64,000 nt of DNA from Olleya sp. Hel_I_94 (GCF_007827365.1 NZ_VISI01000001.1:2501-66500); one strand, 5' to 3'. Positions 18,424 through 27,881 are shown, counted from the stretch's first letter. Notes: generated from the sequence alone by a model not told the origin. Numbers and translations: made by a program.

Positions 18424-19377
18424 CTACCCTTTAAAAACACCCATATCACAATATTTTTCTATACGCTTATTTACTAAATCTTTTGGTGATAAGTTTTTAA
18501 ACTCGTCGTATGCACCAAGAATAGCTTCTGTTACAGATTTAAAAGTTGTTTCTCTATCAGAATGTGCACCTCCTAAAGGTTCTTTAATGATATCATCTAC
18601 AATCTTCATTTTTTTCATGTCTGTAGCTGTTAATTTTAAAGCTTCAGCAGCTAATTCTTTATATTCCCAGCTTCTCCATAAAATTGAAGAACAAGATTCT
18701 GGAGATATAACAGAATACCATGTGTTTTCTAACATCATAATCTTATCTCCTACACCAATACCTAAAGCTCCACCAGAAGCACCTTCACCTATTACTATTG
18801 TAATAATTGGCACTTTTAAACGTGTCATCTCTAAAATATTTCTAGCAATAGCCTCACCTTGTCCACGCTCTTCAGCTTCTAAACCAGGATAAGCACCAGG
18901 CGTATCTAATAATGTTACTACTGGTATTCCAAATTTTTCAGCAGACTTCATTAATCTTAAAGCCTTACGGTAGCCTTCTGGATTAGCCATACCAAAATTA
19001 CGGTATTGTCTAGTTTTTGTATTAAACCCTTTTTGTTGACCAATAAACATAAAGCTTTGGTCACCTATTTTACCTAGTCCACCAATCATGGCTTTATCAT
19101 CTTTAAAGTTTCTGTCTCCATGTAACTCTAAAAACGACTCTCCACATATAGCTTTAATATAATCTAAAGTATAAGGTCTATCAGGATGACGTGACATTTG
19201 TACTCTTTGCCAAGGCGTCAGGTTTTTATATATATCTTTTTTGGTAGCAATAAGCTTTTTCTCGATTTGCTTGCAAGTTTGTGTCACATCTACATCACTC
19301 TCTTCTCCAATAACTTGACACTTTCCTAATTGCTCTTCCAGTTCTTTAATTGGTAATTCAAATTCTAAATATTCCAT
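18424..19377 (-). CDS. accA: Acetyl-CoA carboxylase carboxyltransferase subunit alpha
   Basis: Carboxyltransferase alpha subunit that, with AccD, transfers carboxyl from carboxybiotin to acetyl-CoA to give malonyl-CoA for fatty acid synthesis. The 317-residue protein has the expected [14 protein letters not shown] start, [20 protein letters not shown], the [19 protein letters not shown] block, [20 protein letters not shown] and the oxyanion-hole region [16 protein letters not shown]. Length matches the family. It lies 109 bases downstream of the EamA gene; a possible -7 box TAATTTTG (19418-19411) precedes it but has no well-spaced TTG. Confidence 0.98.
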   Translation of the reverse strand: MEYLEFELPIKELEEQLGKCQVIGEESDVDVTQTCKQIEKKLIATKKDIYKNLTPWQRVQMSRHPDRPYTLDYIKAICGESFLELHGDRNFKDDKAMIGGLGKIGDQSFMFIGQQKGFNTKTRQYRNFGMANPEGYRKALRLMKSAEKFGIPVVTLLDTPGAYPGLEAEERGQGEAIARNILEMTRLKVPIITIVIGEGASGGALGIGVGDKIMMLENTWYSVISPESCSSILWRSWEYKELAAEALKLTATDMKKMKIVDDIIKEPLGGAHSDRETTFKSVTEAILGAYDEFKNLSPKDLVNKRIEKYCDMGVFKG

Positions 19378-19486
19378 AGGGAACGATAGTTTTGTTTATA
19401 TGTTAGCATGCAAAATTACATTTTTTTTACTTCAAATTTTAAGATTATGATTAAAATGCGCACATTTTAACGTTAAAATTTGATAA

Positions 19487-20395
19487 TCAATTAGTTTGTG
19501 GGCTTTTATTCTTTCTGATTTTTTTTAAATTTTTAAGGACTCCATTAAGTAATACAACCCCTAAAATTATAAATGCACCAATGTAAAATGAAGGTGACAT
19601 AGTCTCAGATTCTGGAAATAGCATCAATGCCAAAATGATTCCATAAATAGGCTCTAAATTATAAGTTAACACTACTGTATAAGGACTAATATAGCGCATG
19701 ACATAAACAGAGGCTATAAATGCATAGGCTGTGCAAACGGATGCTAACACAAACAACCATAAACCGTCTGATAGCGATATATTAAAATGATTTAAATTAA
19801 AACCATCTCCAAAAAGCAAGATGTAAAGTGAAATAAAAAAAACTCCACTTAAAAACTCGTAAAATGAAATCTTGGTTGCAGAATGCTCCTCTAAAAACTT
19901 TCCGTTTAGGACTGCAAATAATGAGGATAAAAATGCAGAAATAATTCCTAAAATCATTCCGTCAATATATTTAAACTCACTTTTTACAATTAAATACACA
20001 CCTAAAATCACGATAAGACCAAAAACAATCTCATAAGCAATAATTTTACGTTTATAGATTATAGGTTCTATAAAGGATGCAAAAAAAGCACCTGTGGAGA
20101 ACATTGCTAAAGCAATAGAAGCATTAGCTACTTGTATGGCTCCAAAAAAAGTAATCCAATGTAATGCTATTATTACTCCTGCAATTGATAATTTAATCAA
20201 TGCTTTTTTGGTAATAGAAATATCGACTTTGGCAATTTTAATGTAAATAAACATTAAAACCGTAGCCATTAACATCCTATACCACACTAGACTAACAGCG
20301 TTGATTGTTATTAATTTACCGATAATAGCAGTAAATCCAGCTATAAAAACTAGGACATGTAAGTGAAGGTAATTTTTTAATTTATCGTTTTGCAT
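19487..20395 (-). CDS. EamA/DMT-family transporter
   Basis: Inner-membrane protein of 302 residues with about ten hydrophobic helices arranged as two EamA repeats, ending in a lysine-rich tail (NLKKIRKNKSPQTN). Family members export amino acids, nucleotide-type or other small metabolites; the substrate cannot be told here. Its start overlaps the end of the LptF/G-type gene by 14 bases, so it is part of the tgt-permease-transporter unit. Confidence 0.9.
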   Translation of the reverse strand: MQNDKLKNYLHLHVLVFIAGFTAIIGKLITINAVSLVWYRMLMATVLMFIYIKIAKVDISITKKALIKLSIAGVIIALHWITFFGAIQVANASIALAMFSTGAFFASFIEPIIYKRKIIAYEIVFGLIVILGVYLIVKSEFKYIDGMILGIISAFLSSLFAVLNGKFLEEHSATKISFYEFLSGVFFISLYILLFGDGFNLNHFNISLSDGLWLFVLASVCTAYAFIASVYVMRYISPYTVVLTYNLEPIYGIILALMLFPESETMSPSFYIGAFIILGVVLLNGVLKNLKKIRKNKSPQTN

Positions 20396-21455
20396 TGCGT
20401 AACAAGAAAAAGGCTAAAACCCCAAAAATTATATTAGGAAACCACACTGCTAGCAATGGTGAAAAGTTAGACTGAGAGGCTAATGTACCAAATATCTTAT
20501 CAAAAAAGACAAAAACCATGGCTATGCAAATCCCAAATGCTAAATTGACTCCCATTCCGCCTCGACGTTTTCTAGACGATACAGCTACTGCAATAATTGT
20601 AAGTATAAATACTGAAACTGGTAAGCTCCATTTTTGATATTTAGCTAACTTGTAACGACCTATATATTTAGAGCCTCGTTTTTCTTCTCTATCAATAAAT
20701 CTAACTAGCTCATCGTACCTTAAGGTTTCAGCTATGTAACTTTCTGGTGTTAAATCTTCTAAATCAAATGAAAAGATTGTGTCTTTTTTTCGTTGAATAT
20801 CCAACACATCATCATTATCTCCAATGGTTCTTTTAAAGTAATTACGGAGTATGTAAGCTGAATCCTGTTCGATATATCTTAGGTTAGATGCACTAATTTT
20901 ATAGGTCATTTTACCTTCTTCAAAATGCTCTAAAGTAAAATTTACTCCTGTTTTATTTTTTGTATCAAAGCTTGTAACGTAAATAATATCGTTGTCATTA
21001 ATCTGCTTTAATACATTGGTATTATTATTTTCTTTTTTACCTGAGAGGTATTTATATTTAAAATTATTAAACCCTTTACTAGCGTTAGGTGCTAGATATA
21101 ATCCTAAGACAATGGATAATAAAGCAACAATTACGCCTCCAATTAAGTAAGGTCTTAAAAATCGTGTAAACGATACACCTGAGCTTAAAAACGCTACAAC
21201 CTCTGTATTATTTGCTAATTTTGATGTAAACCAAATTACTGATAAGAATAAAAATAACGGAAAAAGTAGATGTGCAAAGTATATTGTAAAGTCTAACAAG
21301 TACTGCATGACTTCGCCGAAAGGCACATTGTTTTCTAGTATTTTACCAATTTTTTCTGCTAAATGCACTGTAATACCAATTGGTATAAACAACAGTAGCA
21401 TGACCGCAAAAGTCATTAGATAACGTTTTAATATGTACCAGTCTAATATTTTCAC
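20382..21455 (-). CDS. LptF/LptG-family permease, GTG start
   Basis: Inner-membrane component of the lipopolysaccharide export ABC transporter, 357 residues. There are three N-terminal helices (MKILDWYILKRYLMTF onward), a periplasmic beta-jellyroll region (about 130-260) and three C-terminal helices ending LLRNAKR, the LptG-like layout and length. The start codon is GTG at 21455, directly after the TAA stop of tgt with no spacer, so translation is probably coupled to tgt. It overlaps the EamA gene by 14 bases. Confidence 0.9.
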   Translation of the reverse strand: MKILDWYILKRYLMTFAVMLLLFIPIGITVHLAEKIGKILENNVPFGEVMQYLLDFTIYFAHLLFPLFLFLSVIWFTSKLANNTEVVAFLSSGVSFTRFLRPYLIGGVIVALLSIVLGLYLAPNASKGFNNFKYKYLSGKKENNNTNVLKQINDNDIIYVTSFDTKNKTGVNFTLEHFEEGKMTYKISASNLRYIEQDSAYILRNYFKRTIGDNDDVLDIQRKKDTIFSFDLEDLTPESYIAETLRYDELVRFIDREEKRGSKYIGRYKLAKYQKWSLPVSVFILTIIAVAVSSRKRRGGMGVNLAFGICIAMVFVFFDKIFGTLASQSNFSPLLAVWFPNIIFGVLAFFLLRNAKR

Positions 21456-22586
21456 TTATAGACGATTATTCATTTGTTTTACCATTTTATCTTTCCAAGT
21501 TCTAAAGTCTCCTGCTAAGATATGCTTTCTTGCTTCTCTAGTCAACCATAAATAAAAACCTAAGTTATGTATGGTTGCGATTTGCTTACCTAATAATTCA
21601 TTTGTATTAAATAAGTGACGTAAGTATGCCTTACTATATTCCGTGTCTACGTAAGTAATACCCATCTCATCAATTGGCGAAAAATCGTCGCGCCATTTAA
21701 GGTTTTTAATATTTATGGATCCGAAGGCAGTAAATAACATTCCGTTTCTTGCATTTCGTGTTGGCATTACACAGTCAAACATATCTACACCTAATGCAAT
21801 ATTTTCTAGTATATTAATTGGTGTACCAACACCCATTAGATAACGTGGTTTATCCCATGGTAGTATATCTGTTACAACCTCTGTCATAGCATACATTTCT
21901 TCTGCTGGCTCACCTACTGACAAACCACCAATAGCGTTACCTTCTGCTCCAACACCTGCAATATACTCGGCTGATTGCTTACGTAAATCTTTATACGTAC
22001 TACCTTGAACAATCGGAAAAAAAGATTGTGAGTAGTCGTACTTTAAAGGTGTTTTATCAAGATGTGTTAAACAACGCTCTAACCAACGATGCGTCATGTG
22101 CATGGATCGTCTAGCGTAGTTATATTCGCAAGGATAAGGTGTACACTCGTCAAATGCCATAATAATATCTGCTCCAATACTACGTTGGATTTCCATTACG
22201 TTTTCTGGCGTAAAAGTGTGGTAGCTACCATCAATATGAGACTTAAACTTAACACCTTCTTCTTTAATCTTGTTATTTCCTGATAAAGAGTAGACTTGAT
22301 AACCTCCAGAATCCGTAAGTATATTACGATCCCAGTTCATAAATTTATGTAATCCACCAGCTTTTTCTAAAACATCTATTTGAGGTTTTAAATATAAGTG
22401 ATAGGTATTACCTAAGATAATATCTGGATTAATATCGTTTTTTAATTCTCTTTGATGCACACCTTTTACAGTTCCAGCAGTACCAACAGGCATAAAAATT
22501 GGTGTTTCAATTACACCATGATCTGTAGTTATTACTCCTGCTCTAGCGTTACTTTGTGTGTCTTTTGCTTTTAAATCGAAAGTCAT
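21456..22586 (-). CDS. tgt: Queuine tRNA-ribosyltransferase
   Basis: Exchanges guanine 34 for the queuine precursor preQ1 in tRNAs with GUN anticodons. The 376-residue protein has GTAGTVKGV, GNTYHLYLKP, NILTDSGGYQVYSL (catalytic and substrate aspartates), GADIIMAFDECTPYP and the C-terminal zinc region, here MFDCVMPTRNARNGMLFT followed by later Cys/His residues that are less standard. It is the first gene of tgt-lptG-like-eamA. A TATATTTG box (22618-22611) lies 25 bases upstream of the ATG, without a well-spaced TTG. Confidence 0.97.
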   Translation of the reverse strand: MTFDLKAKDTQSNARAGVITTDHGVIETPIFMPVGTAGTVKGVHQRELKNDINPDIILGNTYHLYLKPQIDVLEKAGGLHKFMNWDRNILTDSGGYQVYSLSGNNKIKEEGVKFKSHIDGSYHTFTPENVMEIQRSIGADIIMAFDECTPYPCEYNYARRSMHMTHRWLERCLTHLDKTPLKYDYSQSFFPIVQGSTYKDLRKQSAEYIAGVGAEGNAIGGLSVGEPAEEMYAMTEVVTDILPWDKPRYLMGVGTPINILENIALGVDMFDCVMPTRNARNGMLFTAFGSINIKNLKWRDDFSPIDEMGITYVDTEYSKAYLRHLFNTNELLGKQIATIHNLGFYLWLTREARKHILAGDFRTWKDKMVKQMNNRL

Positions 22587-22741
22587 TATATCTCTTTAAT
22601 CTTCAGCTAGCAAATATATGTAAGAAAAATGCAAAGGGTATTAAATACTTCCTAAAATTGAAAATTTTGTTAATACTTTTTTTAAAATGAATGAATTGTT
22701 AAGAAATCTAGCCATTTGGTTAATAAGTGTCCTCAATAATC

Positions 22742-22772
22742 TTGGTTGTGGGCTATTAAAATCCTAATTTTG
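22742..22772 (+). promoter_or_regulatory. Promoter of the split transketolase genes
   Basis: TTG (22742-22744), 20 bases, TAATTTTG (22765-22772), 25 bases before the ATG. A second TTG inside GGTTGTGGG (22746-22748) resembles the upstream box of rRNA promoter P2. Confidence 0.65.
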
Positions 22773-22797
22773 GAACAAAATATTTAACCCATAAAAC

Positions 22798-23643
22798 ATG
22801 GCAAGCACACAACAATTAGAAGATTTAACCACACAGGTACGTAGAGACATTTTACGTATGGTACACAAAGTAAATTCTGGACATCCAGGAGGATCATTAG
22901 GTTGCGCAGAATTTTTAGTAGCACTTTATGATAACATCATGGATAGAAAAGAAGGTTTTGATATGGATGGCATTGGAGAAGATCTTTTCTTTTTATCAAA
23001 TGGACATATTTCACCTGTATTTTATAGTGTACTTTCTAGAACGGGTTATTTTCCTGTAGAAGAATTAAACACCTTTAGATTAATTAACACAAGACTACAA
23101 GGTCACCCAACAACACATGAAAAACTGCCAGGTGTTAGGATTGCATCAGGATCTTTAGGTCAAGGTTTAAGTGTTGCTTTAGGTGCTGCCCAAGCAAAAA
23201 AATTAAATGGAGACAAACATTTAGTATATAGCTTACATGGAGATGGCGAAATGCAAGAAGGTCAAAACTGGGAAGCAATTATGTATGCATCTGCTAAAAA
23301 AGTAGATAACATTATTGCAACTATAGATCTAAATGGACAGCAAATTGATGGGTCAACAGATACTGTATTACCAATGGGAAGTTTTAGAGCTAAATTTGAA
23401 GCTTTTGGATGGACAGTTATAGACATTGAAGCTGGTAATAATATTGATGCTATTTTAAAAGGAATGGCAGAAGCAAAAAGTTTAACAGGTAAAGGAAAAC
23501 CTGTTTGTGTATTACTAAAAACAATAATGGGTAATGGTGTAGATTTTATGATGCATACACATGCTTGGCATGGTAAAGCACCTAATGACGAGCAATTAGC
23601 TATTGGATTAGAGCAAAACCCTGAAACTTTAGGCGACTATTAA
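22798..23643 (+). CDS. Transketolase, N-terminal (TPP-binding) subunit
   Basis: First half of a split transketolase, 281 residues, supplying the thiamine diphosphate-binding part of the non-oxidative pentose phosphate enzyme. Visible motifs are HPGGSLGCAEFLVALY, the HGDGEMQEGQNWEA segment (GDG-type TPP motif), and HTHAWHGKAPNDEQL near the end. The second half follows 20 bases downstream. Split transketolases are normal in Bacteroidota and archaea, so this is not a frameshift. Confidence 0.96.
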   Translation: MASTQQLEDLTTQVRRDILRMVHKVNSGHPGGSLGCAEFLVALYDNIMDRKEGFDMDGIGEDLFFLSNGHISPVFYSVLSRTGYFPVEELNTFRLINTRLQGHPTTHEKLPGVRIASGSLGQGLSVALGAAQAKKLNGDKHLVYSLHGDGEMQEGQNWEAIMYASAKKVDNIIATIDLNGQQIDGSTDTVLPMGSFRAKFEAFGWTVIDIEAGNNIDAILKGMAEAKSLTGKGKPVCVLLKTIMGNGVDFMMHTHAWHGKAPNDEQLAIGLEQNPETLGDY

Positions 23644-23663
23644 TCAACTTGAATTAAGACAAC

Positions 23664-24617
23664 ATGAAAACATATACAAATACAGGAAGTAAAGATACAA
23701 GATCAGGTTTTGGAGACGGATTAACAGAGTTAGGAAGAACAAATCCTAATGTTGTAGCACTTTGCGCAGATTTAATTGGGTCTTTAAAAATGGATCAGTT
23801 TATTGAAGAAAACCCAGAACGTTTTTTTCAGATTGGAATTGCAGAAGCTAATATGATGGGTATTGCTGCAGGTTTGACTATTGGAGGAAAAATTCCTTTT
23901 ACAGGTACATTTGCTAACTTTTCTACAGGTCGTGTTTATGATCAAATTAGACAAAGTATTGCATATTCTGACAAAAACGTTAAAATCTGTGCATCTCACG
24001 CAGGTTTAACTTTAGGAGAAGATGGTGCAACACACCAAATACTTGAAGATATTGGATTAATGAAAATGTTACCAGGTATGACTGTAATAAACACTTGTGA
24101 TTACAATCAAACCAAAGCTGCTACTATTGCAATTGCAAGTCATGAAGGACCAGTTTACCTACGTTTTGGACGTCCAAAAGTAGCTAACTTTACTCCAGAA
24201 GATCAAACTTTTGAAATTGGTAAAGCTGTACAATTACAAACAGGTACTGATGTAACAATTGTTGCTACGGGACATTTAGTTTGGGAAGCTTTAGAAGCTG
24301 CAAAAACCTTAAATGATAAGGGTATTTCTGCCGAAGTAATAAACATACATACTATAAAGCCATTAGATGCTAATGCTATTATAGAGTCTGTTAAAAAAAC
24401 TAAATGTGTTGTTACTGCTGAAGAGCATAACCACTTAGGAGGATTAGGAGAAAGTGTTGCACGTGTTTTATCACAACATCAACCTACACCACAAGAGTTT
24501 ATTGCTACAAACGATACTTTTGGTGAGTCAGGGACACCAGCGCAATTAATGGAAAAGTACGGTCTAAATGCTGATGCTATTGTTAAAGCAGCAGAAAAAG
24601 TGATTACAAGAAAGTAA
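23664..24617 (+). CDS. Transketolase, C-terminal subunit
   Basis: Second half of the split enzyme, 317 residues, with pyrimidine-binding and C-terminal domains. FQIGIAEANMMGIAAGL contains the catalytic glutamate, and FANFSTGRVYDQIRQSIAYSD, HAGLTLGEDGATHQ and GPVYLRFGRPK are family blocks. It starts 20 bases after the N-terminal subunit gene, under the same promoter, and a strong terminator follows at 24641. Confidence 0.96.
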   Translation: MKTYTNTGSKDTRSGFGDGLTELGRTNPNVVALCADLIGSLKMDQFIEENPERFFQIGIAEANMMGIAAGLTIGGKIPFTGTFANFSTGRVYDQIRQSIAYSDKNVKICASHAGLTLGEDGATHQILEDIGLMKMLPGMTVINTCDYNQTKAATIAIASHEGPVYLRFGRPKVANFTPEDQTFEIGKAVQLQTGTDVTIVATGHLVWEALEAAKTLNDKGISAEVINIHTIKPLDANAIIESVKKTKCVVTAEEHNHLGGLGESVARVLSQHQPTPQEFIATNDTFGESGTPAQLMEKYGLNADAIVKAAEKVITRK

Positions 24618-24640
24618 AAACACTATCTCATTACATAGTA

Positions 24641-24676
24641 AAGCGTTTAAAACCTTGTGTTTTAAACGCTTTTTTA
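24641..24676 (+). terminator. Terminator of the transketolase unit
   Basis: Perfect 13-base stem AAGCGTTTAAAAC (24641-24653) with GTTTTAAACGCTT (24659-24671), loop CTTGT, then a T tract. Confidence 0.93.
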
Positions 24677-24759
24677 TTTTGTAAAACACTGTCTATTAAG
24701 CATTAAAATAATTTGGCATAATTATCGTTATAACTAGTGTTAATCAAAAAACGACAATT

Positions 24760-25401
24760 ATGAACATTTTACAAAAATTTCAGAATGGCTTAGGTTATAA
24801 TTCAGACTTAAGTAAAAAAGTAATTTTAACATCTATTGGAATACTTATATTTTCAGCTTTAGGTTATGCCCAAAATGGAAATGGATTTGGTTTGAAAGGT
24901 GGTGTAAATTACAATGGTAATGGAGATTACTTTGAGTCTATTTCTAACAGTTATCAAAATCCAGATAGAAGCGTTGGCTACCATGTTGGTGTTTTTGGAA
25001 AAATTGGCACCAAAATATACTTTAGACCAGAATTGGTTTATACTACTACAAAAAGCGATTATACTGCTGGCGAATTTGAATTACAAAAATTAGATGCTCC
25101 ATTATTAATTGGCTTAAAAGTTTTAGGTCCTATACAAGTTTTTGCAGGTCCATCCTTACAATATATAATGGATAGCGAATTTGAAAATGCTACAATTAAC
25201 ACTATAGAAGATGACTTTTCTGTAGGATTAAATTTTGGAATAGGATTAAGCTTGGATAAGATTTGTATAGATTTAAGATACGAGAGAGGCTTTAATAATA
25301 ACGAAGCGACTATTATTAATAATAATGTATCAGTATTAAATCCAAATAGATTAGATACGCGACCAGAACAACTAATACTTAGTATATCTGTTATGTTATA
25401 A
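24760..25401 (+). CDS. Outer membrane beta-barrel protein (PorT-like family)
   Basis: A 213-residue protein with an N-terminal extension, then a hydrophobic signal region (KVILTSIGILIFSALGYAQ, residues about 20-38) and alternating beta-strand sequence starting GFGLKGGVNYNG. Strands such as YHVGVFGKIG, IYFRPELVYT, PLLIGLKVLG, IQVFAGPSLQYI and ICIDLRYERGF fit an eight-strand barrel of the type common in Bacteroidota. Function is unknown. It is monocistronic, between the transketolase terminator and its own hairpin. Confidence 0.82.
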   Translation: MNILQKFQNGLGYNSDLSKKVILTSIGILIFSALGYAQNGNGFGLKGGVNYNGNGDYFESISNSYQNPDRSVGYHVGVFGKIGTKIYFRPELVYTTTKSDYTAGEFELQKLDAPLLIGLKVLGPIQVFAGPSLQYIMDSEFENATINTIEDDFSVGLNFGIGLSLDKICIDLRYERGFNNNEATIINNNVSVLNPNRLDTRPEQLILSISVML

Positions 25402-25422
25402 ATTTCAAACAATCATAAAATA

Positions 25423-25455
25423 AAAGAGCCACTTTATAAAGTGGCTCTTTTTTTA
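25423..25455. terminator. Bidirectional terminator between convergent genes
   Basis: Perfect palindrome AAAGAGCCACTTTA/TAAAGTGGCTCTTT (25423-25450) with T-rich sequence on the plus side and A-rich sequence on the other. It can serve both the barrel gene (plus) and the FKBP gene (minus). Confidence 0.9.
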
Positions 25456-25470
25456 TATAATATTTAATTT

Positions 25471-26412
25471 TTAGTTTGATAAATTAGTATCAAAATCTAA
25501 ATAGTTTGGTATTCCGTCTCCATCAGTATCGTCATTAGTTGGGTCTCCATCTTGATCGATATCTTCATCAATAGTTAACACACCATCATTATCGTCGTCA
25601 TTATCAATAAAGTTAGCTACACCATCACCATCAGTATCTTCATTTAAACCATCACCATCACCATCTAAATCTTCTAAATGTGAAGGGATTGAATCTAAAT
25701 CATAATCGGTATCAATTCTAGTTAGTAATCCAAATGTAAAATTAATAGGAGAGTAACTTGGTATAGATGTTGTTCCTGTTGAAAAATAACCTAACCCAGA
25801 AGGAATAAAAGCTGCTCCAATACCATAGTTATGGTTTGTTGTAGTTCCATCACCATTTTCAGTATAGCCATCACGCATTCTAAATTCAACTAAAGCTTCT
25901 CTAAAACCATCAACTACTCCAAAAGACGAACCTACAGATGATAAATTAAAAGTAAGACCATCAACATCTGCTCCATCAAACTCTGTCCCATCCAATAAAG
26001 TACCATTATATGTTACATTTACTGCATCCAAAGGGTGTGTTGCTTGTCCTAACCCTTCTCTAACACTTAAATAATATAGTTTATAATCTACATCACCTTG
26101 AGTAACCGTTTTAAATAATAACTCTGGTCTATCTAGTAATGCTATCGCATCTAAATTGTTATTTGCTTCACTAATTGTATCAAAAACAATTTTAAACGTA
26201 TCGTTAGCTAATGAGTATGGATTAGCAAAATCAAATTCATCATAATTATATGTATGTGTGGCTAAAAACGCCTCTATCTCAACAATGTTCTCATCATAAA
26301 CCTCTTGGCTATCTCTAGGCACAAAAGTAAATGTATCTCCATCATCTGTACCACATGAAAATGCAGTAACTAACACAACTAATAACGCAAAAGTGATTTT
26401 TCTTAAATTCAT
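25471..26412 (-). CDS. FKBP-type peptidyl-prolyl isomerase lipoprotein with thrombospondin type 3 repeats
   Basis: Exported lipoprotein of 313 residues. The signal peptide ends at a lipobox (LVTAFSC, Cys near residue 20). The FKBP fold runs from about 110 to 235 (DAVNVTYNGTLLDGTEFDG, VVDGFREALVEFRMRDG, AAFIPSGLGYFS), as in folding factors including the gliding protein GldI, though I do not claim it is GldI. The last 75 residues are acidic DxDxDG repeats (DLDGDGDGLNEDTDGDG, DNDDDNDGV), a calcium-binding thrombospondin type 3 array. Joining an isomerase to a calcium-binding tail is unusual and suggests calcium-dependent placement at the cell surface. It is divergent from the S4 gene. Confidence 0.88.
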   Translation of the reverse strand: MNLRKITFALLVVLVTAFSCGTDDGDTFTFVPRDSQEVYDENIVEIEAFLATHTYNYDEFDFANPYSLANDTFKIVFDTISEANNNLDAIALLDRPELLFKTVTQGDVDYKLYYLSVREGLGQATHPLDAVNVTYNGTLLDGTEFDGADVDGLTFNLSSVGSSFGVVDGFREALVEFRMRDGYTENGDGTTTNHNYGIGAAFIPSGLGYFSTGTTSIPSYSPINFTFGLLTRIDTDYDLDSIPSHLEDLDGDGDGLNEDTDGDGVANFIDNDDDNDGVLTIDEDIDQDGDPTNDDTDGDGIPNYLDFDTNLSN

Positions 26413-26423
26413 TATTCTTATTT

Positions 26424-26456
26424 TTGATGTGCAAGATACATTTTAATATAATTTTG
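26424..26456 (+). promoter_or_regulatory. Candidate promoter of the S4-protein / phosphoribosyltransferase pair
   Basis: TTG (26424-26426), 22 bases, TAATTTTG (26449-26456) then CAC, 36 bases before the ATG. The spacer is slightly long, so confidence is moderate. Confidence 0.5.
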
Positions 26457-26491
26457 CACAATAACCTTAACGTCAATTTTAGATAATTTGT

Positions 26492-26866
26492 ATGCGAGTA
26501 GATAAGTATTTATGGTGTGTTAGACATTTTAAAACAAGAAACATAGCAACGACTGCATGTAAAAAAGGCCACATTAAGGTAAATGGTAGTGTAGCTAAAG
26601 CTAGTAGAGAAGTTTATCCAACAGATATAATTGAACTTAGAAAAGACCAGGTTAACTATAAATTGACCGTTTTGGATATTCCTCCAAACAGGGTTGGTGC
26701 TAAACTTGTAGATATTTATCGTGTAGATAACACGCCTAAGTCCGCTTTTGAAGCACAAGAAATGCTTAAATTAGCCAAGGATTATTACCGAAAAAAAGGT
26801 GTTGGAAGACCAACAAAAAAAGACAGAAGAGATTTAGACAATTTAAACGCAGAAAACGAGCAATAG
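26492..26866 (+). CDS. S4-domain RNA-binding protein (Hsp15-like)
   Basis: A 124-residue protein with an S4 RNA-binding domain at the start (MRVDKYLWCVRHFKTRNIAT, KKGHIKVNGSVAKASREV) and a basic tail (YYRKKGVGRPTKKDRRD), the layout of Hsp15/HslR, which binds stalled 50S subunits carrying nascent peptidyl-tRNA. The role here is inferred from family. The phosphoribosyltransferase gene follows after 4 bases. Confidence 0.9.
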   Translation: MRVDKYLWCVRHFKTRNIATTACKKGHIKVNGSVAKASREVYPTDIIELRKDQVNYKLTVLDIPPNRVGAKLVDIYRVDNTPKSAFEAQEMLKLAKDYYRKKGVGRPTKKDRRDLDNLNAENEQ

Positions 26867-26870
26867 TATT

Positions 26871-27374
26871 ATGAGTGTTTTAAAAGATGTAATATTAGAT
26901 AATAGTGCCATTAACAATAAGTTAAGACGAATTGCTTTTCAAATATATGAGGCAAATATAAATGAGGAAGAAGTTGTCTTAGCTGGTATAGATGCGAATG
27001 GTTATATTTTAGCAAAAAAACTGAAAACCATTTTAGCAAAAATATCTCCAATCCAACCAACGCTTTGTAAAATATCCATAGACAAGAAAAACCCAAGAGA
27101 CCTAATAAAGACCTCTCTAAAACCGGAACAATATCAAAACAAATCGGTTGTTTTAATTGATGACGTGTTAAATTCAGGTACTACTTTAATTTACTGTGTA
27201 AAACACTTTTTAGAAGTCCCTTTAAAACAATTTAAAACTGCTGTTTTAGTAAACCGAAATCATAAAAAATTTCCGGTAAAAGCAGATTATAAGGGTATAT
27301 CGTTGTCAACCTCTTTAAATGAGCATGTTCAGGTAGATCTAGAAGGTAAAGAGTGGAAAGCTTATTTAAATTAA
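26871..27374 (+). CDS. Phosphoribosyltransferase family protein
   Basis: A 167-residue type I phosphoribosyltransferase. The PRPP-binding loop is VVLIDDVLNSGTTLIY near residues 103-118, with the two conserved acidic residues. The hood sequence resembles PyrR-like proteins, but the exact base substrate cannot be assigned. It is coupled to the S4 gene (4-base gap), and its stop overlaps the convergent aroK gene by 9 bases. Confidence 0.85.
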   Translation: MSVLKDVILDNSAINNKLRRIAFQIYEANINEEEVVLAGIDANGYILAKKLKTILAKISPIQPTLCKISIDKKNPRDLIKTSLKPEQYQNKSVVLIDDVLNSGTTLIYCVKHFLEVPLKQFKTAVLVNRNHKKFPVKADYKGISLSTSLNEHVQVDLEGKEWKAYLN

Positions 27375-27881
27375 CTTTTTTAAAATATTATTAATTGTCT
27401 CTTCTTCATCATTAGTAGCTTCAACAACTACGCTTGCTTGATTATAAAAATAAGAGCGCTCAAATAAATGTTTAGCAATAAAGTCTTTTAAAGCAACTTT
27501 AGTTTCTAGATGACTAATTAATGGTCTTGTTTTATTTAAAAATAATCGGTCTGTCAAAATATCTAAATTAGTTCTTAAATAAATAGTCTTAAAATCATCT
27601 AGTTTATTTAACCATTCCATAGTATTATAAAAACAAGGTGTACCTCCTCCTAACGCAATTATTGTTTGATCTGTATTGGAGGTTATTTGTTTTAAATAGG
27701 TCTGCTCAAGTTTTCTAAAATGGATTTCACCTTTAGTTTTAAATATATCAGAAACACTCATTTTTTCAAACTCCTCAATATAATTATCTAAATCAATAAA
27801 TTTAAATCCCATTTTTTCTGCCATTTTCTGACCAATTGTTGACTTTCCTGAAGCCATATATCCAATAAAAATTAAATTCAT
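27366..27881 (-). CDS. aroK: Shikimate kinase
   Basis: Phosphorylates shikimate in aromatic amino acid synthesis. The 171-residue protein starts MNLIFIGYMASGKSTIGQKM with a Walker A GYMASGKST, has the substrate aspartate in IDLDNYIE, the arginine in GEIHFRKLE, and the ALGGGTP block. A longer in-frame start at 28004 would run through the tRNA-Lys promoter and add a non-family tail, so the ATG at 27881 is used. It is the only aromatic-pathway gene here and its end overlaps the phosphoribosyltransferase gene by 9 bases. Confidence 0.95.
   Translation of the reverse strand: MNLIFIGYMASGKSTIGQKMAEKMGFKFIDLDNYIEEFEKMSVSDIFKTKGEIHFRKLEQTYLKQITSNTDQTIIALGGGTPCFYNTMEWLNKLDDFKTIYLRTNLDILTDRLFLNKTRPLISHLETKVALKDFIAKHLFERSYFYNQASVVVEATNDEEETINNILKKLI

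Noticed and set aside
22798-24617. Transketolase split considered as a frameshift
   Set aside because: The two halves have separate starts and a 20-base gap, the normal split form in Bacteroidota.
25540-25690. Short CATCACCATC-like simple repeats considered as a phase-variation tract
   Set aside because: They encode the DxDxDG calcium-binding repeats in frame and are not a uniform tract.
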